Part shown: in pieces, positions 1-8,112 of the stretch
How positions within the stretch are numbered: position 1 is the stretch's first letter
Layout of the letters: every line of letters begins with the position of its first letter
Source of the DNA: an uncultured Clostridia bacterium
Lineage (GTDB): Bacteria > Bacillota > Clostridia > Christensenellales > Aristaeellaceae
Reading direction: 5' to 3'
NCBI GenBank assembly: GCA_947166385.1
Contig: CAMVEB010000015.1
Span: forward strand, 1 to 64,000
DNA: 64,000 nt
The notes under the pieces: model-generated
Told to the model about the DNA's origin: nothing
Databases searched by the model: none
The model's input: the letters and a program-made list of their open reading frames with translations, nothing else
Translations under genes and position numbers: made by a program

Positions 1-54
1 TCCGTCAGCCCGTTTTCTGATGGTTCCTTCGCCGTTAGCACGCTTTCTTGCCAT
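1..54 (-). CDS. Tyrosine integrase, N-terminal fragment (continues past left edge)
   Basis: Only the first 18 codons are in the window. They read MARKRANGEGTIRKRADG, the basic, glycine-rich opening typical of phage/ICE tyrosine integrases (arm-type DNA-binding region). An AAGGAGAT ribosome site sits 6 bases before the ATG at 54. The start overlaps the end of the excisionase-like gene by 20 bp, the usual xis-int arrangement. It would catalyse integration and excision of the mobilizable element whose other genes lie to the right. The catalytic domain is not visible, so the call rests on the N-terminal signature plus context. Confidence 0.75.
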   Translation of the reverse strand, partial: MARKRANGEGTIRKRADG

Positions 55-361
55 TCATATCTCCTTCCGACAGCCAGTCCATGAGCGCCTGGCGGGCGAT
101 CACAATCTTCTTTCCGACGTGGATGGACGGGATCTCATTGCTGTGAACGAGCTCGTACATCTTCGGCTTGCTAATCCCGATCAGCTCGGCGGCTTCCCGG
201 ACGGACAATGTCATTTTCGTGCCCGGCGATGATTGCTGAGATGTGCTGTTGTCAAGGTGCTCCGGCTCCCGAGCGGGAGCGCTTTGATTATTCAGAGCGT
301 TGAGCGCTGCCTCAACGACCTGAATAACCTCATCTTTAGTATAAAGCCTGTTTCTCATCAT
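35..361 (-). CDS. Excisionase-like helix-turn-helix protein (Xis)
   Basis: A 108-residue protein. The C-terminal half (about residues 50-105) carries a MerR-like winged-helix of the excisionase/HTH_17 family: LSVREAAELIGISKPKMYEL followed by the IPSIHVGKKIVI wing, then an ALMDWL helix. The first 50 residues are a poorly conserved, probably disordered leader. I chose the ATG at 361 because AAAGGA lies 8 bases upstream; a GTG at 379 in frame has no comparable site. Family members bind DNA next to the attachment site and steer the integrase toward excision. It overlaps the integrase start, so the two are co-translated. Confidence 0.8.
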   Translation of the reverse strand: MMRNRLYTKDEVIQVVEAALNALNNQSAPAREPEHLDNSTSQQSSPGTKMTLSVREAAELIGISKPKMYELVHSNEIPSIHVGKKIVIARQALMDWLSEGDMNGKKAC

Positions 362-429
362 TTCAATATCCTTTCGCACTTTAAAGTGATAAAAAGTTGT
401 AAACTTTCTTCTGTTTGATTGCTCCTGCC

Positions 430-572
430 GTTTTGTTACCGGTTTAGAACCCCATTTTTGATGGGGACGATATATTTATCGTTCACCTTCAAAATTGCCC
501 TTTTTCGTGCCCGGAACCCCTTGAAAAATAAGGACTTTTTCTTTCCTAAAGCGTTTCAACCGGTAACAAAAC
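430..572. repeat. 15-bp perfect inverted repeat in the xis-helicase intergenic region
   Basis: GTTTTGTTACCGGTT at 430-444 is the exact reverse complement of 558-572, with 113 bp between. The interior holds a short hairpin (CCCCAT-ttttg-ATGGGG, about 452-468) and an AT-rich stretch. The repeat lies in a 359-bp gene-free gap of a mobilizable element that encodes a replicative helicase and primase. An origin, oriT or regulator site are therefore all possible; nothing in the sequence decides between them. Confidence 0.6.
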
Positions 573-629
573 TTGTTTGATTTCTGTGAAAACTCATAAT
601 GCATAGAAGCGCTTTTTCCCCGTTTTGAT

Positions 630-698
630 GCGTCCATGCGTCCGGTGATCGTGGCTCAGGGGTGGTCTTTCTCCTTTGGCGTCCGGACGCATGGACGC
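630..698. repeat. 16-bp perfect inverted repeat just downstream of the helicase gene
   Basis: GCGTCCATGCGTCCGG at 630-645 pairs exactly with 683-698 across a 37-base spacer. The hairpin ends 22 bp from the helicase stop codon. It could be a transcript terminator or mRNA end, but the long spacer and the second inverted repeat close by also fit an oriT or replication origin. Confidence 0.6.
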
Positions 699-720
699 TT
701 TATTTGGGGCAACAGTTGCT

Positions 721-2097
721 TTATGCATCTTTGAACGGGTTGTCGTCAGGATCAACCTTCTGCCATCCGCCTTGCATGTAACCCGACGGGCTGATGATGG
801 ACCCGATCCCCCTGAAGCCTCTCACCTCGCGTCCAGCGCTGTTGGTGAGATGGGTGGTGTAGTGAATGCCGAGCTTCTCCTCATTGGCACTCAGGTATTC
901 CACAAACGTCTTTCGCTTCATGGGTGGGTAGGCATTCTCATCGCACCAGGTGCAGTACACGGCGTACAGATCCTTGGAGCTGATGGAGCGTTCCGGATCG
1001 CGGACAATGTACCCCTTCGACTCCAGGAACAGCTCAATGTTGTTGGCGTCCTTCTTCACCATCTCCCGGTTCAGCTTCGCCCGACCGCTCTCTGTGAATT
1101 GGAAATTGTTCTTCACCAGCCGCAGCAGTCCCGCCATCGCCCAAAGGAAGATGCCCTCCATTTCTTCACAGAGCTTTTCCGAAAGGTTGGGATCATCGAT
1201 TCTGTCCGGCGGCTTTCGCTTCGTTGTCAGGATCAGCTGCCGGCGGAAGAAGCCATCACTGCGGTCATAGAGGGAAACCAGATCGCCGTTGGAGAAGGCA
1301 AGGATGCGGGCGTACATAAATCCCTGATAGCTCTGCTTTCCTTTGCGTTCCAAATCCATTTTCCCCTTTGCCGTGACAATCGCTTTGATGTAATTCGTCT
1401 GCTTCAGCGCTTCCAGCCGCATGTCGTCGTCGATCATCAGGTGAATGTGCTCCAGGTCGGCACGGGCGAAAGGGTTTTCAGAAATCTTTCCGACGCTTCC
1501 GTCCTTCGCGTTGGGGCCGAACATCCGGGACAGCACATGGCCGATCTGGCTCTTGCCTTCGCCGCCGCTGCCCTTGATGACCATCATCTTCTGGCCGGCA
1601 TTGCTGGGGATCAGGCAGTATCCGATGAACTCCTGGAGCGTGGGAATGTCCTCCGGCCAGAAGAGCTCTGACAGAAATTTCAGCCAGCGTTCCGGCTTTT
1701 TTACTTTCGGATTGAACCGAACAGGGAACCGGCTGCGGACAATTTCATTTTTCGCTTCGATGAAGCTGCCGTCCAGAAACACCGTGCCATTCTGCACGTG
1801 AACCCGATCTGTCTGCGGCAGCAATCCTGTCACTTGGGCTTTGATGCGCAGATCCTTCATGATGTCATCCACCTTTTTGCTCATCCCGGTGACGATGAAA
1901 GGCTCCAGCTGCTGATAGATGGTTTGCCGCATGGCGTCCTCGTTGGTAACCCTGCCTTCTGTGGTGAAGAAAGAATTCTCGGTGTAGGCCAGCCGGTGCC
2001 GCTCCAGGAATTCGCGGCAGAAGATGGGCTCGTTGATCGTTTTCCCCGTGAACCATTCCGGCCAGGTATCAAGCCGCTCGATCTTTTTCTGGGCCAT
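721..2097 (-). CDS. Phage/plasmid-type SF3 (D5-like) DNA helicase
   Basis: A 458-residue P-loop protein of the D5/poxvirus-primase C-terminal family used by phages, plasmids and mobilizable elements to unwind DNA at an origin. The Walker A motif GSGGEGKS is at residues 176-183. A Walker B-like HLMIDDDMRLE lies about 45 residues later, followed by the sensor-like ILAFSNGD. The C-terminal 110 residues resemble the D5 winged-helix tail (KDLYAVYCTWCDENAYPPMKRKTF). The start overlaps the primase-like gene by 29 bp, so the pair probably works as a split primase-helicase. The likely role is autonomous or rolling replication of the excised element. Confident as to family; role inferred from context. 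Confidence 0.85.
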   Translation of the reverse strand: MAQKKIERLDTWPEWFTGKTINEPIFCREFLERHRLAYTENSFFTTEGRVTNEDAMRQTIYQQLEPFIVTGMSKKVDDIMKDLRIKAQVTGLLPQTDRVHVQNGTVFLDGSFIEAKNEIVRSRFPVRFNPKVKKPERWLKFLSELFWPEDIPTLQEFIGYCLIPSNAGQKMMVIKGSGGEGKSQIGHVLSRMFGPNAKDGSVGKISENPFARADLEHIHLMIDDDMRLEALKQTNYIKAIVTAKGKMDLERKGKQSYQGFMYARILAFSNGDLVSLYDRSDGFFRRQLILTTKRKPPDRIDDPNLSEKLCEEMEGIFLWAMAGLLRLVKNNFQFTESGRAKLNREMVKKDANNIELFLESKGYIVRDPERSISSKDLYAVYCTWCDENAYPPMKRKTFVEYLSANEEKLGIHYTTHLTNSAGREVRGFRGIGSIISPSGYMQGGWQKVDPDDNPFKDA

Positions 2098-2692
2098 CGT
2101 TCATCACCTCCTGACATCCATCGTTGAGGATCGCTTCGATTTTTGCAACAGCATCTATGTTCCTGATATGATCCATGATGGCTTTCCGCTCGTCCGGGTC
2201 GGATGAAAACAGACGATCAATGGCATCGCTCAGGGTTGGCAAGTGATGAACAGCGTGCACGAATCGGTCATCCAAATTTTCATCTTTGGGATCAGACGGA
2301 GCAAACTCTTCCTTCCATTTTTCCAGAAGCCGCTCGTAATCGATCAGGATTTTGAGCACGCGCTGTTCCTCTTTTCTTTCGATCACGGCAGCAGGCAGCT
2401 TCGGGATCGGCGCGCTTTGACCCGGCGGCAGCGGCTGAATGTTGAAATCATTCGCCAGCTTCTTCGCCGCGTCATACAGCGAAAGACCAAACAGCCTGGC
2501 CGTGAAATCAATCACATCGCCGGTGGTGTGGCAGCCAAAGCAGTAAAACCGCTCGTCGATTTTCATGGAAGGATGACGATCATCATGGAATGGACAGCAG
2601 GCCATGCCGCTGTGATTCACCTGTACGCCGTAACGTTCTGCTGCTTGACGTGTTGTGACTTGAGATTTGACTTGGGTAAAAAGAAAACTCAT
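2069..2692 (-). CDS. CHC2 zinc-finger DNA primase-like protein
   Basis: A 207-residue protein with a CHC2 primase zinc finger near the N-terminus: CCPFH at residues 32-36 and CFGC at 51-54, preceded by YGVQVNHSGMACCPFH. These residues bind zinc and recognise template during primer synthesis. There is no TOPRIM catalytic domain. The rest is a charged helical region that may contact the adjoining D5-like helicase, with which it overlaps. I placed the start at 2692 because AGGAGG lies 6 bases upstream; a longer frame to 2800 lacks a site. It is shorter than a true DnaG (about 600 residues), consistent with mobile-element versions that supply only the recognition module. Confidence 0.8.
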   Translation of the reverse strand: MSFLFTQVKSQVTTRQAAERYGVQVNHSGMACCPFHDDRHPSMKIDERFYCFGCHTTGDVIDFTARLFGLSLYDAAKKLANDFNIQPLPPGQSAPIPKLPAAVIERKEEQRVLKILIDYERLLEKWKEEFAPSDPKDENLDDRFVHAVHHLPTLSDAIDRLFSSDPDERKAIMDHIRNIDAVAKIEAILNDGCQEVMNDGPEKDRAA

Positions 2693-3203
2693 GTTTCCTC
2701 CTGTTGTTGATTTTGTTATTGTGCTTTCTGCTGTATGTCCGATCACACGGCAGGAGGACATCTCGCCGTCCTGCGTTCGGATCATGCTTCGCGACGGCAT
2801 GACGCAGAACGGCTATATGTGAACGTGCAGGATAGCTTTTCCTGCGCGGGAAATCGTGGGGGATAAAGCCTGATGTTTAGGCTTTCACTGACACCTTATC
2901 ACATGGCGTTCAAAAACGTTTTCACGTTTTGAAAACTTCGGGAAGCGTTGCGGCGTAAGGGTTTGTTGGCGTTTTTGTGTCTGTCTGTTTTTCTGAATTG
3001 ACGGTTTTACTGGGCTTTTCGGCCCAAAAGTTTTCACGAAATGAAATTTCTTTTTTTCGGGGGAACGATTCCATGGTCTCCCGAAACCAGCCCCGGAGCA
3101 TAGTAGCAAGCAGGGCAAAGGTAGCACCTTTTGCACTTTGCTTGTTGGATGGCATTGCCCCCAATCCCTTTTACCAGCGCAAGCGCTGTGGTTGTTTTGC
3201 GAA
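2693..3203. other. Gene-poor gap between primase-like gene and relaxase
   Basis: About 510 bp with no convincing gene. The right part (2885-3160) is rich in homopolymer runs. It contains a GGGC-ttttc-GGCCC-like hairpin near 3010-3025. A minus-strand frame of about 127 codons runs through it but has a low-complexity product and no ribosome site. An oriT would be plausible beside a relaxase gene, but I could not identify a nick-site consensus. Confidence 0.4.
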
Positions 3204-4643
3204 TCAGCGGGATTCGTCGTCGTGGTCGGCACCGTGTTCATCGTAGTGGTGATCTTTTGGTATGACATGTTGGTGACTGTTTGGTGCGCTGTCCCGTTCC
3301 AGAATCTCGTAGTTATACCGAACGTGCTTCAGGTCTGTGAGCTTTGGTTTCAGCTTGTCCAGCGCTGCCTGATCGTTTTCTTTCTGCTCCTTCAAGCTGT
3401 CGTATTCCGCCGTCAGCTCTTTCAGCGTCGGCATCTTTCCATCGAGCGACGAGTAAACCGCCTGGGCATTTTTATGATCTTCGATCTCCTGCCGATGCTC
3501 CTGATAGAATTTCACCGACCAGTTGGATTCCCTATACTGGGTGTAAACCTCTTTCGTCCGGCCATAATCCCGGATCGCTTGCCGCTGGCGATTGATCTCT
3601 TTCATCCGGTTTTGCTTTTCCCGGAGTGAGGCTTTCAACTCTTTTCGCTGATCGGTCAGCTCCTGAATCTGCTCGTTCAGTTCTTCCAGCGAACCGATGT
3701 GATGCTCTTTCAGGAAGATTACCATCTGTGCTTTCGCGTCGATGTTGTTTCGTTCGGCCCACACTTGATAGCCTTTTCCTTTCCCGGTGCGAAGCTTCGC
3801 TTCAATATCCACCAGCCGCTTGACCTGGCTTTCGGTGAAATCACCCCGTGGGATTTTCGGAATGTGCACATGATCATGTGCCAGCGTCCGGCGCAAAGAT
3901 GCTTCATCGTATTCCGGGCCGAGGGTATCGAGGTGAATATACCGTTTACTCTCCGGCGGTTTGATGCTGATTTGCGCGCCGCGCTTGATAAGACAGCCGG
4001 CATCTTCCAGCAGCTGCATCAGCGCATCGAAGCCATCCGGCTGCATCCGCAGCGCGGCATCGATGATCATTCGCAGCTCATCCCGATGGGTGAACCTTCG
4101 CTGATTGCCTTGCCATTTATCGTAGGTAACGGTCTTATCCTGCGGATTCTGAATCACCGACAGGCTGTGTTCCCGGCAGAGCGAATCACTGATCTGCGCC
4201 AGATCCTTTGCCGATTGTTTCACATCCCGGTATTTATGCTGCCCCTCCAGATCGGTGGAACAAATGATGATGTGGTTGTGGATGTGGTGCTTGTCGATGT
4301 GCGTCGCAACGACATAGGCGAACTGATCGTCGGTCATCCGGGATGCCAGCTCTTTTCCAATTTCGTTTGCTTTCTCCGGCGTGATCTCTTCCGGCTTGAA
4401 AGCCTGCCGGACATGATAGCCGATCACTTCGTTTTCCTGTGTGCGTCCTGTGTTCTGCTGGTACTCCTGGCGGAAAAGCATGAACTCATCCGCCGCCGTT
4501 TCGGGTGAGCAGGCGTTAGTCGAAACCAGAATTCCGCCGTCCGTCTTTTTCGGATTCATGATGTAATCCAACCGGTCCCCAATACATTGCCGGGCTGTTT
4601 TCCCTTTGTTGATGTGAATGGATATGATACAAGTGGCTGCCAT
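3204..4643 (-). CDS. MobA/VirD2-type relaxase (MOB-P family)
   Basis: A 479-residue relaxase. It would nick oriT, stay covalently bound to the 5' end and pilot the single strand into a recipient, using the type IV machinery of another element. The N-terminal relaxase domain (about 1-250) has an early tyrosine region (GDRLDYIMN), the AYVVATHIDKHH strand and the metal-binding HxHNH cluster at H120/H122/H124. The C-terminal 200 residues form a long charged coiled coil ending in a histidine/aspartate-rich tail. The start at 4643 follows AAAGGAGC; the upstream in-frame ATG at 4658 is less well placed. It lies 11 bp after mobC, a standard mobilization pair. Confidence 0.9.
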   Translation of the reverse strand: MAATCIISIHINKGKTARQCIGDRLDYIMNPKKTDGGILVSTNACSPETAADEFMLFRQEYQQNTGRTQENEVIGYHVRQAFKPEEITPEKANEIGKELASRMTDDQFAYVVATHIDKHHIHNHIIICSTDLEGQHKYRDVKQSAKDLAQISDSLCREHSLSVIQNPQDKTVTYDKWQGNQRRFTHRDELRMIIDAALRMQPDGFDALMQLLEDAGCLIKRGAQISIKPPESKRYIHLDTLGPEYDEASLRRTLAHDHVHIPKIPRGDFTESQVKRLVDIEAKLRTGKGKGYQVWAERNNIDAKAQMVIFLKEHHIGSLEELNEQIQELTDQRKELKASLREKQNRMKEINRQRQAIRDYGRTKEVYTQYRESNWSVKFYQEHRQEIEDHKNAQAVYSSLDGKMPTLKELTAEYDSLKEQKENDQAALDKLKPKLTDLKHVRYNYEILERDSAPNSHQHVIPKDHHYDEHGADHDDESR

Positions 4644-4654
4644 GGGTGCTCCTT

Positions 4655-4999
4655 TCAATGGTGAATTTGATCCAGCCTGTGAAGTATGCTGCTCAGTATC
4701 GTCCGCAGCTCTTCCTGCCGATCTTTTATGTCATCGATTTCCATTTCAAAGATGGACCCACGTTCATTTAACCGTCTGGCGATTTGATTGACATTGTTGC
4801 TCAGGCTGCCCATGAGGCGAACCGCATCATGCAGCTCCGGCAGATCCAGCTTCAGCACATATCCGTTCAAGACCAAGGCACGGATGAAGGCTGATTGGTT
4901 TTTGATCCCGAAGGTTTTCATCTTTTTCTGAATGATGGCATCCTCTTCCGGTGTCGCTTTGAAGCTGTAGTGAATTGTGCACTTTTTCTTTTCTGTCAC
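4655..4999 (-). CDS. mobC: MobC-like relaxosome accessory protein
   Basis: A 114-residue protein with an N-terminal ribbon-helix-helix-like segment (CTIHYSFKATPEEDAIIQKK). The MobC core SLSNNVNQIARRLNERG follows, then a helical tail. MobC proteins bind near oriT and help the relaxase melt and nick DNA. I chose the GTG at 4999 because GGAGG lies 7 bases upstream and the product then matches the usual MobC length. The open frame continues to 5104, but that part looks unrelated. It is the first gene of the leftward mobilization operon; its upstream flank is the tandem-repeat region. Confidence 0.85.
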   Translation of the reverse strand: MTEKKKCTIHYSFKATPEEDAIIQKKMKTFGIKNQSAFIRALVLNGYVLKLDLPELHDAVRLMGSLSNNVNQIARRLNERGSIFEMEIDDIKDRQEELRTILSSILHRLDQIHH

Positions 5000-5253
5000 T
5001 GTTCTTCCTCCAATCCTTGAAATTCGTTTGTCATGGTGGCTTTGGCCAAAATTCATTTCATTGCTGTTTGGTTCGGGCTTATTTTTCACTGCTGCCTCTG
5101 GCAAGAAACCTTGTTTGGCTCACTGCCGGTCCTTTCGGCGCTCCCTTCCGAAGAGGAAGATCTTCGCGGTTTGGACAGATCTGGAAACGTGGCCCTGGTT
5201 GTCAAGGTGCGCTTCGCTGGCGATGCCTGCGAATGGTGAGGGGAAACTCATCG

Positions 5254-6155
5254 CCTATAAATGGCGAAAATCAGCGATTTTGGAAACACCTGAGCAAATT
5301 TTTTTTGCCAAGGCGAAGGTCACGCTGCGCATTTAGCCAGACACCCCTCACCCCTACATGGGAAAAATCGAGCAAAATGACACCACCTCCAGAAAATTTT
5401 TTCAGCACGCGGATCGTCATCGTCGTTTTCTCCCTTCACTCTTAAATGTCCAAATTCGGGCTTTTTGGAAACCACTTTCGAAAGTTTTTTGCAGAGGCAC
5501 AGTGTCCAGCATAATCTTCAGAGGGTACTATCCTCATACAGGCAGATCTCCTTTCCTTTGCCCCTCCATATCTACATGGCGAAAATCAGCGATTTTGGAA
5601 ACACCTGAGGAAAATTTTTGGCCGGAGCGAAACTCACGCTGCACTTTTAGCCAGACCTCCCTCACCCCTACATGGGAAAAATCGGGCAAATTGACACCAC
5701 CTCCAGAAAATTTTTTTTGCACGTGAGTCATCATCTAATGTCCAAAATCGGGCCTTTTGGAAACCACTCTCGAAAATTATTTTGAAATTGCTTCGCATGA
5801 GTATCAACGGCCATCGATCACCCATGCAAATCCTGCCATCATCGCCTCCTGTCAGCGGCTGCATATTGCCCGCTGCCCTTCTATGTAAAAATCGAGGCAA
5901 AGTGGAAACACATTCCGGAAATTTTCTTGCTGATGCACAACGTTCAGCATAGTCTTCAGAGGGTATTGTTCTCATACAGGCATCTCTCTTTCATTTACCC
6001 CTCCATATCTACATGGCGAAAACCGTCGATTTTGGAAACACTTGAGCAAAAATGATTTTGCCGGAGATGAGAATCAGATTTCATATTTACCAGACGCCCG
6101 CTCCCTTTCATGTAAAAAGCAGGCTTGGCGACACCTGCAAAATGGAATTTGCTTG
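5254..6155. repeat. Degenerate tandem-repeat array upstream of mobC (about 9 units)
   Basis: Nine same-orientation copies of a roughly 45-bp motif: TACATGG-like start, AAAATC, a spacer, GGAAACACC (or GACACCACC, GGAAACCAC), then an AAAATTTTT tract. The core hits begin near 5282, 5379, 5467, 5597, 5693, 5759, 5903, 6033 and 6129. Units fall into three subtypes recurring in the order A-B-C, and the block 5480-5620 matches 5916-6056. Several cores are dyads, such as AAAATC-agc-GATTTT or CCAAAA-N7-TTTTGG. On the minus strand several units read as short peptides of the form KxFxxxVSKxxxFxHV, some with ribosome sites and one ATGA overlap near 5534-5538. Unequal spacing excludes a CRISPR. Function unknown. 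Confidence 0.75.
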
Positions 6156-6376
6156 ATATCAAGTTGGCTCGCAGGCACCAATCTTTGTTCTTCTTGAACA
6201 GCATCTACTTTATTGTTGCTGCCACAAACTTCCCACGTCTCTTATGAAGAATCAGAGAGTGGAAACACGTTTTTTGTGTGGATCTCTTCTGTTTATCTGC
6301 GAGAAAAAGCTCCTCCTTCATTCTGGAAGATGTCCGGAAACAGAAAAAAAGCTCTGTGGAATTCACACCAAAGAGC
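6156..6376. other. Gene-free gap between repeat array and terminator
   Basis: About 220 bp of AT-rich sequence. A plus-strand frame from 6244 gives a low-complexity product without a good ribosome site. I see no gene, promoter or repeat that I can support. Confidence 0.4.
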
Positions 6377-6413
6377 AAAAAAAAAAAAGTGAGCTTGCAT
6401 TCAACAAGCTCAC
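6377..6413 (-). terminator. Rho-independent terminator of the leftward glycoside operon
   Basis: GTGAGCTTG (6389-6397) pairs perfectly with CAAGCTCAC (6405-6413) around a 7-base loop. Twelve consecutive A residues at 6377-6388 become a U-run on the minus-strand transcript. It lies 151 bp after the last gene of the MATE-to-membrane-protein operon. Confidence 0.85.
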
Positions 6414-6563
6414 CGCTTTCATAGTCGAAGTGAAAGGATCATGAATCTGAATTATGATATGTATCCTTTCAGCAAAGGCTTCCAGTCGAACGGATCATGC
6501 AAAAACAGAAGAAGCAATAGCTGGCATACGCCTCCTCTGTTTTATGAATTAGAGCGAAAATGC

Positions 6564-7091
6564 TCATTGACCTGACAGGCTTTTGTTGGCTTTTGATTGG
6601 TCGTTTCTGTTTACCAACGCCATGATCAGTCTTTCCGCGCCGTTCAGTAGGATACTGATTCCGATGATCGCAGGCGCAGGGATGAGGATCGTCAGCGTGC
6701 CCATTGCAAGGGCAAGCATGCCAAGTGCGCGGGACAAGCCGGTTGGGATCGTGAGGAGCGATGAACCGTGCGTGACCTGGTAAAAGGCATAAGCGGCAAG
6801 CACCAGATCGGCAGACGGCTTGCCTGATGCGAAGAAGACCAGCAGTACCAGAAGAAACCAGCCTTCTGCCAAAGTGATGCTGAGCGTCGCTCCCATCGGT
6901 TTTCCGCGCTTGACAGACCGCTTCCAGACCGCGAAGTGCAAGCCAGTGTTCAACGCAAACATGAAGGTCAGCGCGAACATTTGCAAATGCGGTGCGAAAG
7001 AGGAAACCAAGCCCGCAATCATGATCAGGCCGCCGCACAGGACTGACGCTTTTGCTGTGCGGGTCATCTGTGAATCTGTGTTTTGCTTCAT
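6564..7091 (-). CDS. Small multi-pass membrane protein, unknown function
   Basis: A 175-residue, strongly hydrophobic protein with five or six predicted membrane segments (for example ASVLCGGLIMIAGLVSSF near residues 15-32 and WFLLVLLVFFASG near 79-91). It ends in a charged, lysine-rich cytoplasmic tail. The pattern recalls HdeD/DUF308-type proteins, but I see no diagnostic motif. It starts 19 bp after the SDR stop with a GAGGA site and is the last gene of the leftward operon before the terminator. Its role in glycoside use is unknown. Confidence 0.7.
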   Translation of the reverse strand: MKQNTDSQMTRTAKASVLCGGLIMIAGLVSSFAPHLQMFALTFMFALNTGLHFAVWKRSVKRGKPMGATLSITLAEGWFLLVLLVFFASGKPSADLVLAAYAFYQVTHGSSLLTIPTGLSRALGMLALAMGTLTILIPAPAIIGISILLNGAERLIMALVNRNDQSKANKSLSGQ

Positions 7092-7110
7092 CTTCGTCCT
7101 CGCTGATCCA

Positions 7111-8088
7111 TCAGTAATGCCGTGATTCCGCTGGGTTCTGATAATCTGGCATCAGTTGGCTCGGCACGCAGGCAGCCAGTTCCTCAACCGTCCAAAGCGA
7201 TTGGGCTTTGGTGATTTCCCGGAGCCGCACAGGCGCGGAATATACGTCCACCTTCCCTGATGCCGTAACGGAAAACACCTGAGCAGTGTACTGCTTGCCC
7301 TGATCGGTGCACAGGTAAGCCAGGAAGGGCGCGAGGCCTTCGCTGTCTGCATGATTGGCGTCGATCTCTGCCTTCTTTTCCGCTGACATGGTCACTTCCT
7401 TGCCCATGGCTTCAGAGAGCGTTTTCAGAGTCTTGGCAAAGCCCGCCACATGGCCGGGTGACGCGCCTTGGGGACAGAAAGCATTGCAGTTGATTCCATG
7501 CCGCCAAAGTTCCATGGCCATAGCCTTTGTCATGCCGACGATGCCGGCATTGGCTGCGCTGTACACTGTGGCGTTGCCCAGACCTACCCATGCATCGGAG
7601 GCGCAATTCAGAATGGTGCCGCCACCCTGCTTAATCATATAGGGTACCGCATGTCGGCAGCAGTTGAAGGCACCCTTCATTTTGACGGAGGTTTGGCGGT
7701 CATAATCCCGTTCTGTCAGGGAGAGCAAAGCACCGGATTCCGTAATGGCGGCGTTGTTGACTACAATATCAATGCGGCCGTATTTTGCAACGATTTTTTC
7801 CATCATTTGACCGACGGCGTCATAATTCGCCACGTCGCAGAACATGGCTTCTGCCTGTCCGCCAAAGGCTTGGATCTCCCTGGCTGCGGTTTCGGCATCG
7901 CCCACCATGGAAAGCCAGGCCGCCTGTTCTTCCCTGGAAAGCTCCTGGGGAGGCTCCACGTTTTTCATGGGACTGCGATTGTTGGTGATGACGATGGCTT
8001 CTTCCCGGGCAAAATACATGGCGATTCCTTTACCGATTCCCTGCCCCGATCCGGTGACCAGCGCAACCTTTCCTTTGAGCGCGTTCAA
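7111..8088 (-). CDS. Short-chain dehydrogenase/reductase with altered catalytic lysine
   Basis: A 325-residue SDR with the nucleotide-binding TGSGQGIG motif (residues 13-20), the NNAA motif near 111-114, catalytic-type Ser164 and Tyr176. The expected YxxxK lysine is replaced: the sequence reads YSAAN, giving Asn180. It has a 60-70 residue C-terminal extension beyond the classical 250-residue fold and an insert (about 40-62) after the second strand. Classical members oxidise or reduce sugars, steroids or polyols with NAD(P). The start is TTG at 8088 with GGAAGGA upstream. It follows the SGNH gene by 24 bp in the leftward operon, so a role in modifying a released sugar or aglycone is plausible but unproved. 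Confidence 0.85.
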   Translation of the reverse strand: MNALKGKVALVTGSGQGIGKGIAMYFAREEAIVITNNRSPMKNVEPPQELSREEQAAWLSMVGDAETAAREIQAFGGQAEAMFCDVANYDAVGQMMEKIVAKYGRIDIVVNNAAITESGALLSLTERDYDRQTSVKMKGAFNCCRHAVPYMIKQGGGTILNCASDAWVGLGNATVYSAANAGIVGMTKAMAMELWRHGINCNAFCPQGASPGHVAGFAKTLKTLSEAMGKEVTMSAEKKAEIDANHADSEGLAPFLAYLCTDQGKQYTAQVFSVTASGKVDVYSAPVRLREITKAQSLWTVEELAACVPSQLMPDYQNPAESRHY

Positions 8089-8112
8089 AGATGATCCTTC
8101 CTTTCCGCTTTA

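Noticed and set aside
676-1671. 331-codon plus-strand frame opposite the helicase gene
   Set aside because: Antisense shadow of a gene with clear helicase motifs; no ribosome site or recognisable domain.
2885-3268. 127-codon minus-strand frame between primase-like gene and relaxase
   Set aside because: Low-complexity product, no ribosome site, overlaps the relaxase end.
5254-6155. CRISPR array
   Set aside because: Units are degenerate and spaced irregularly (66-144 bp); no cas genes.
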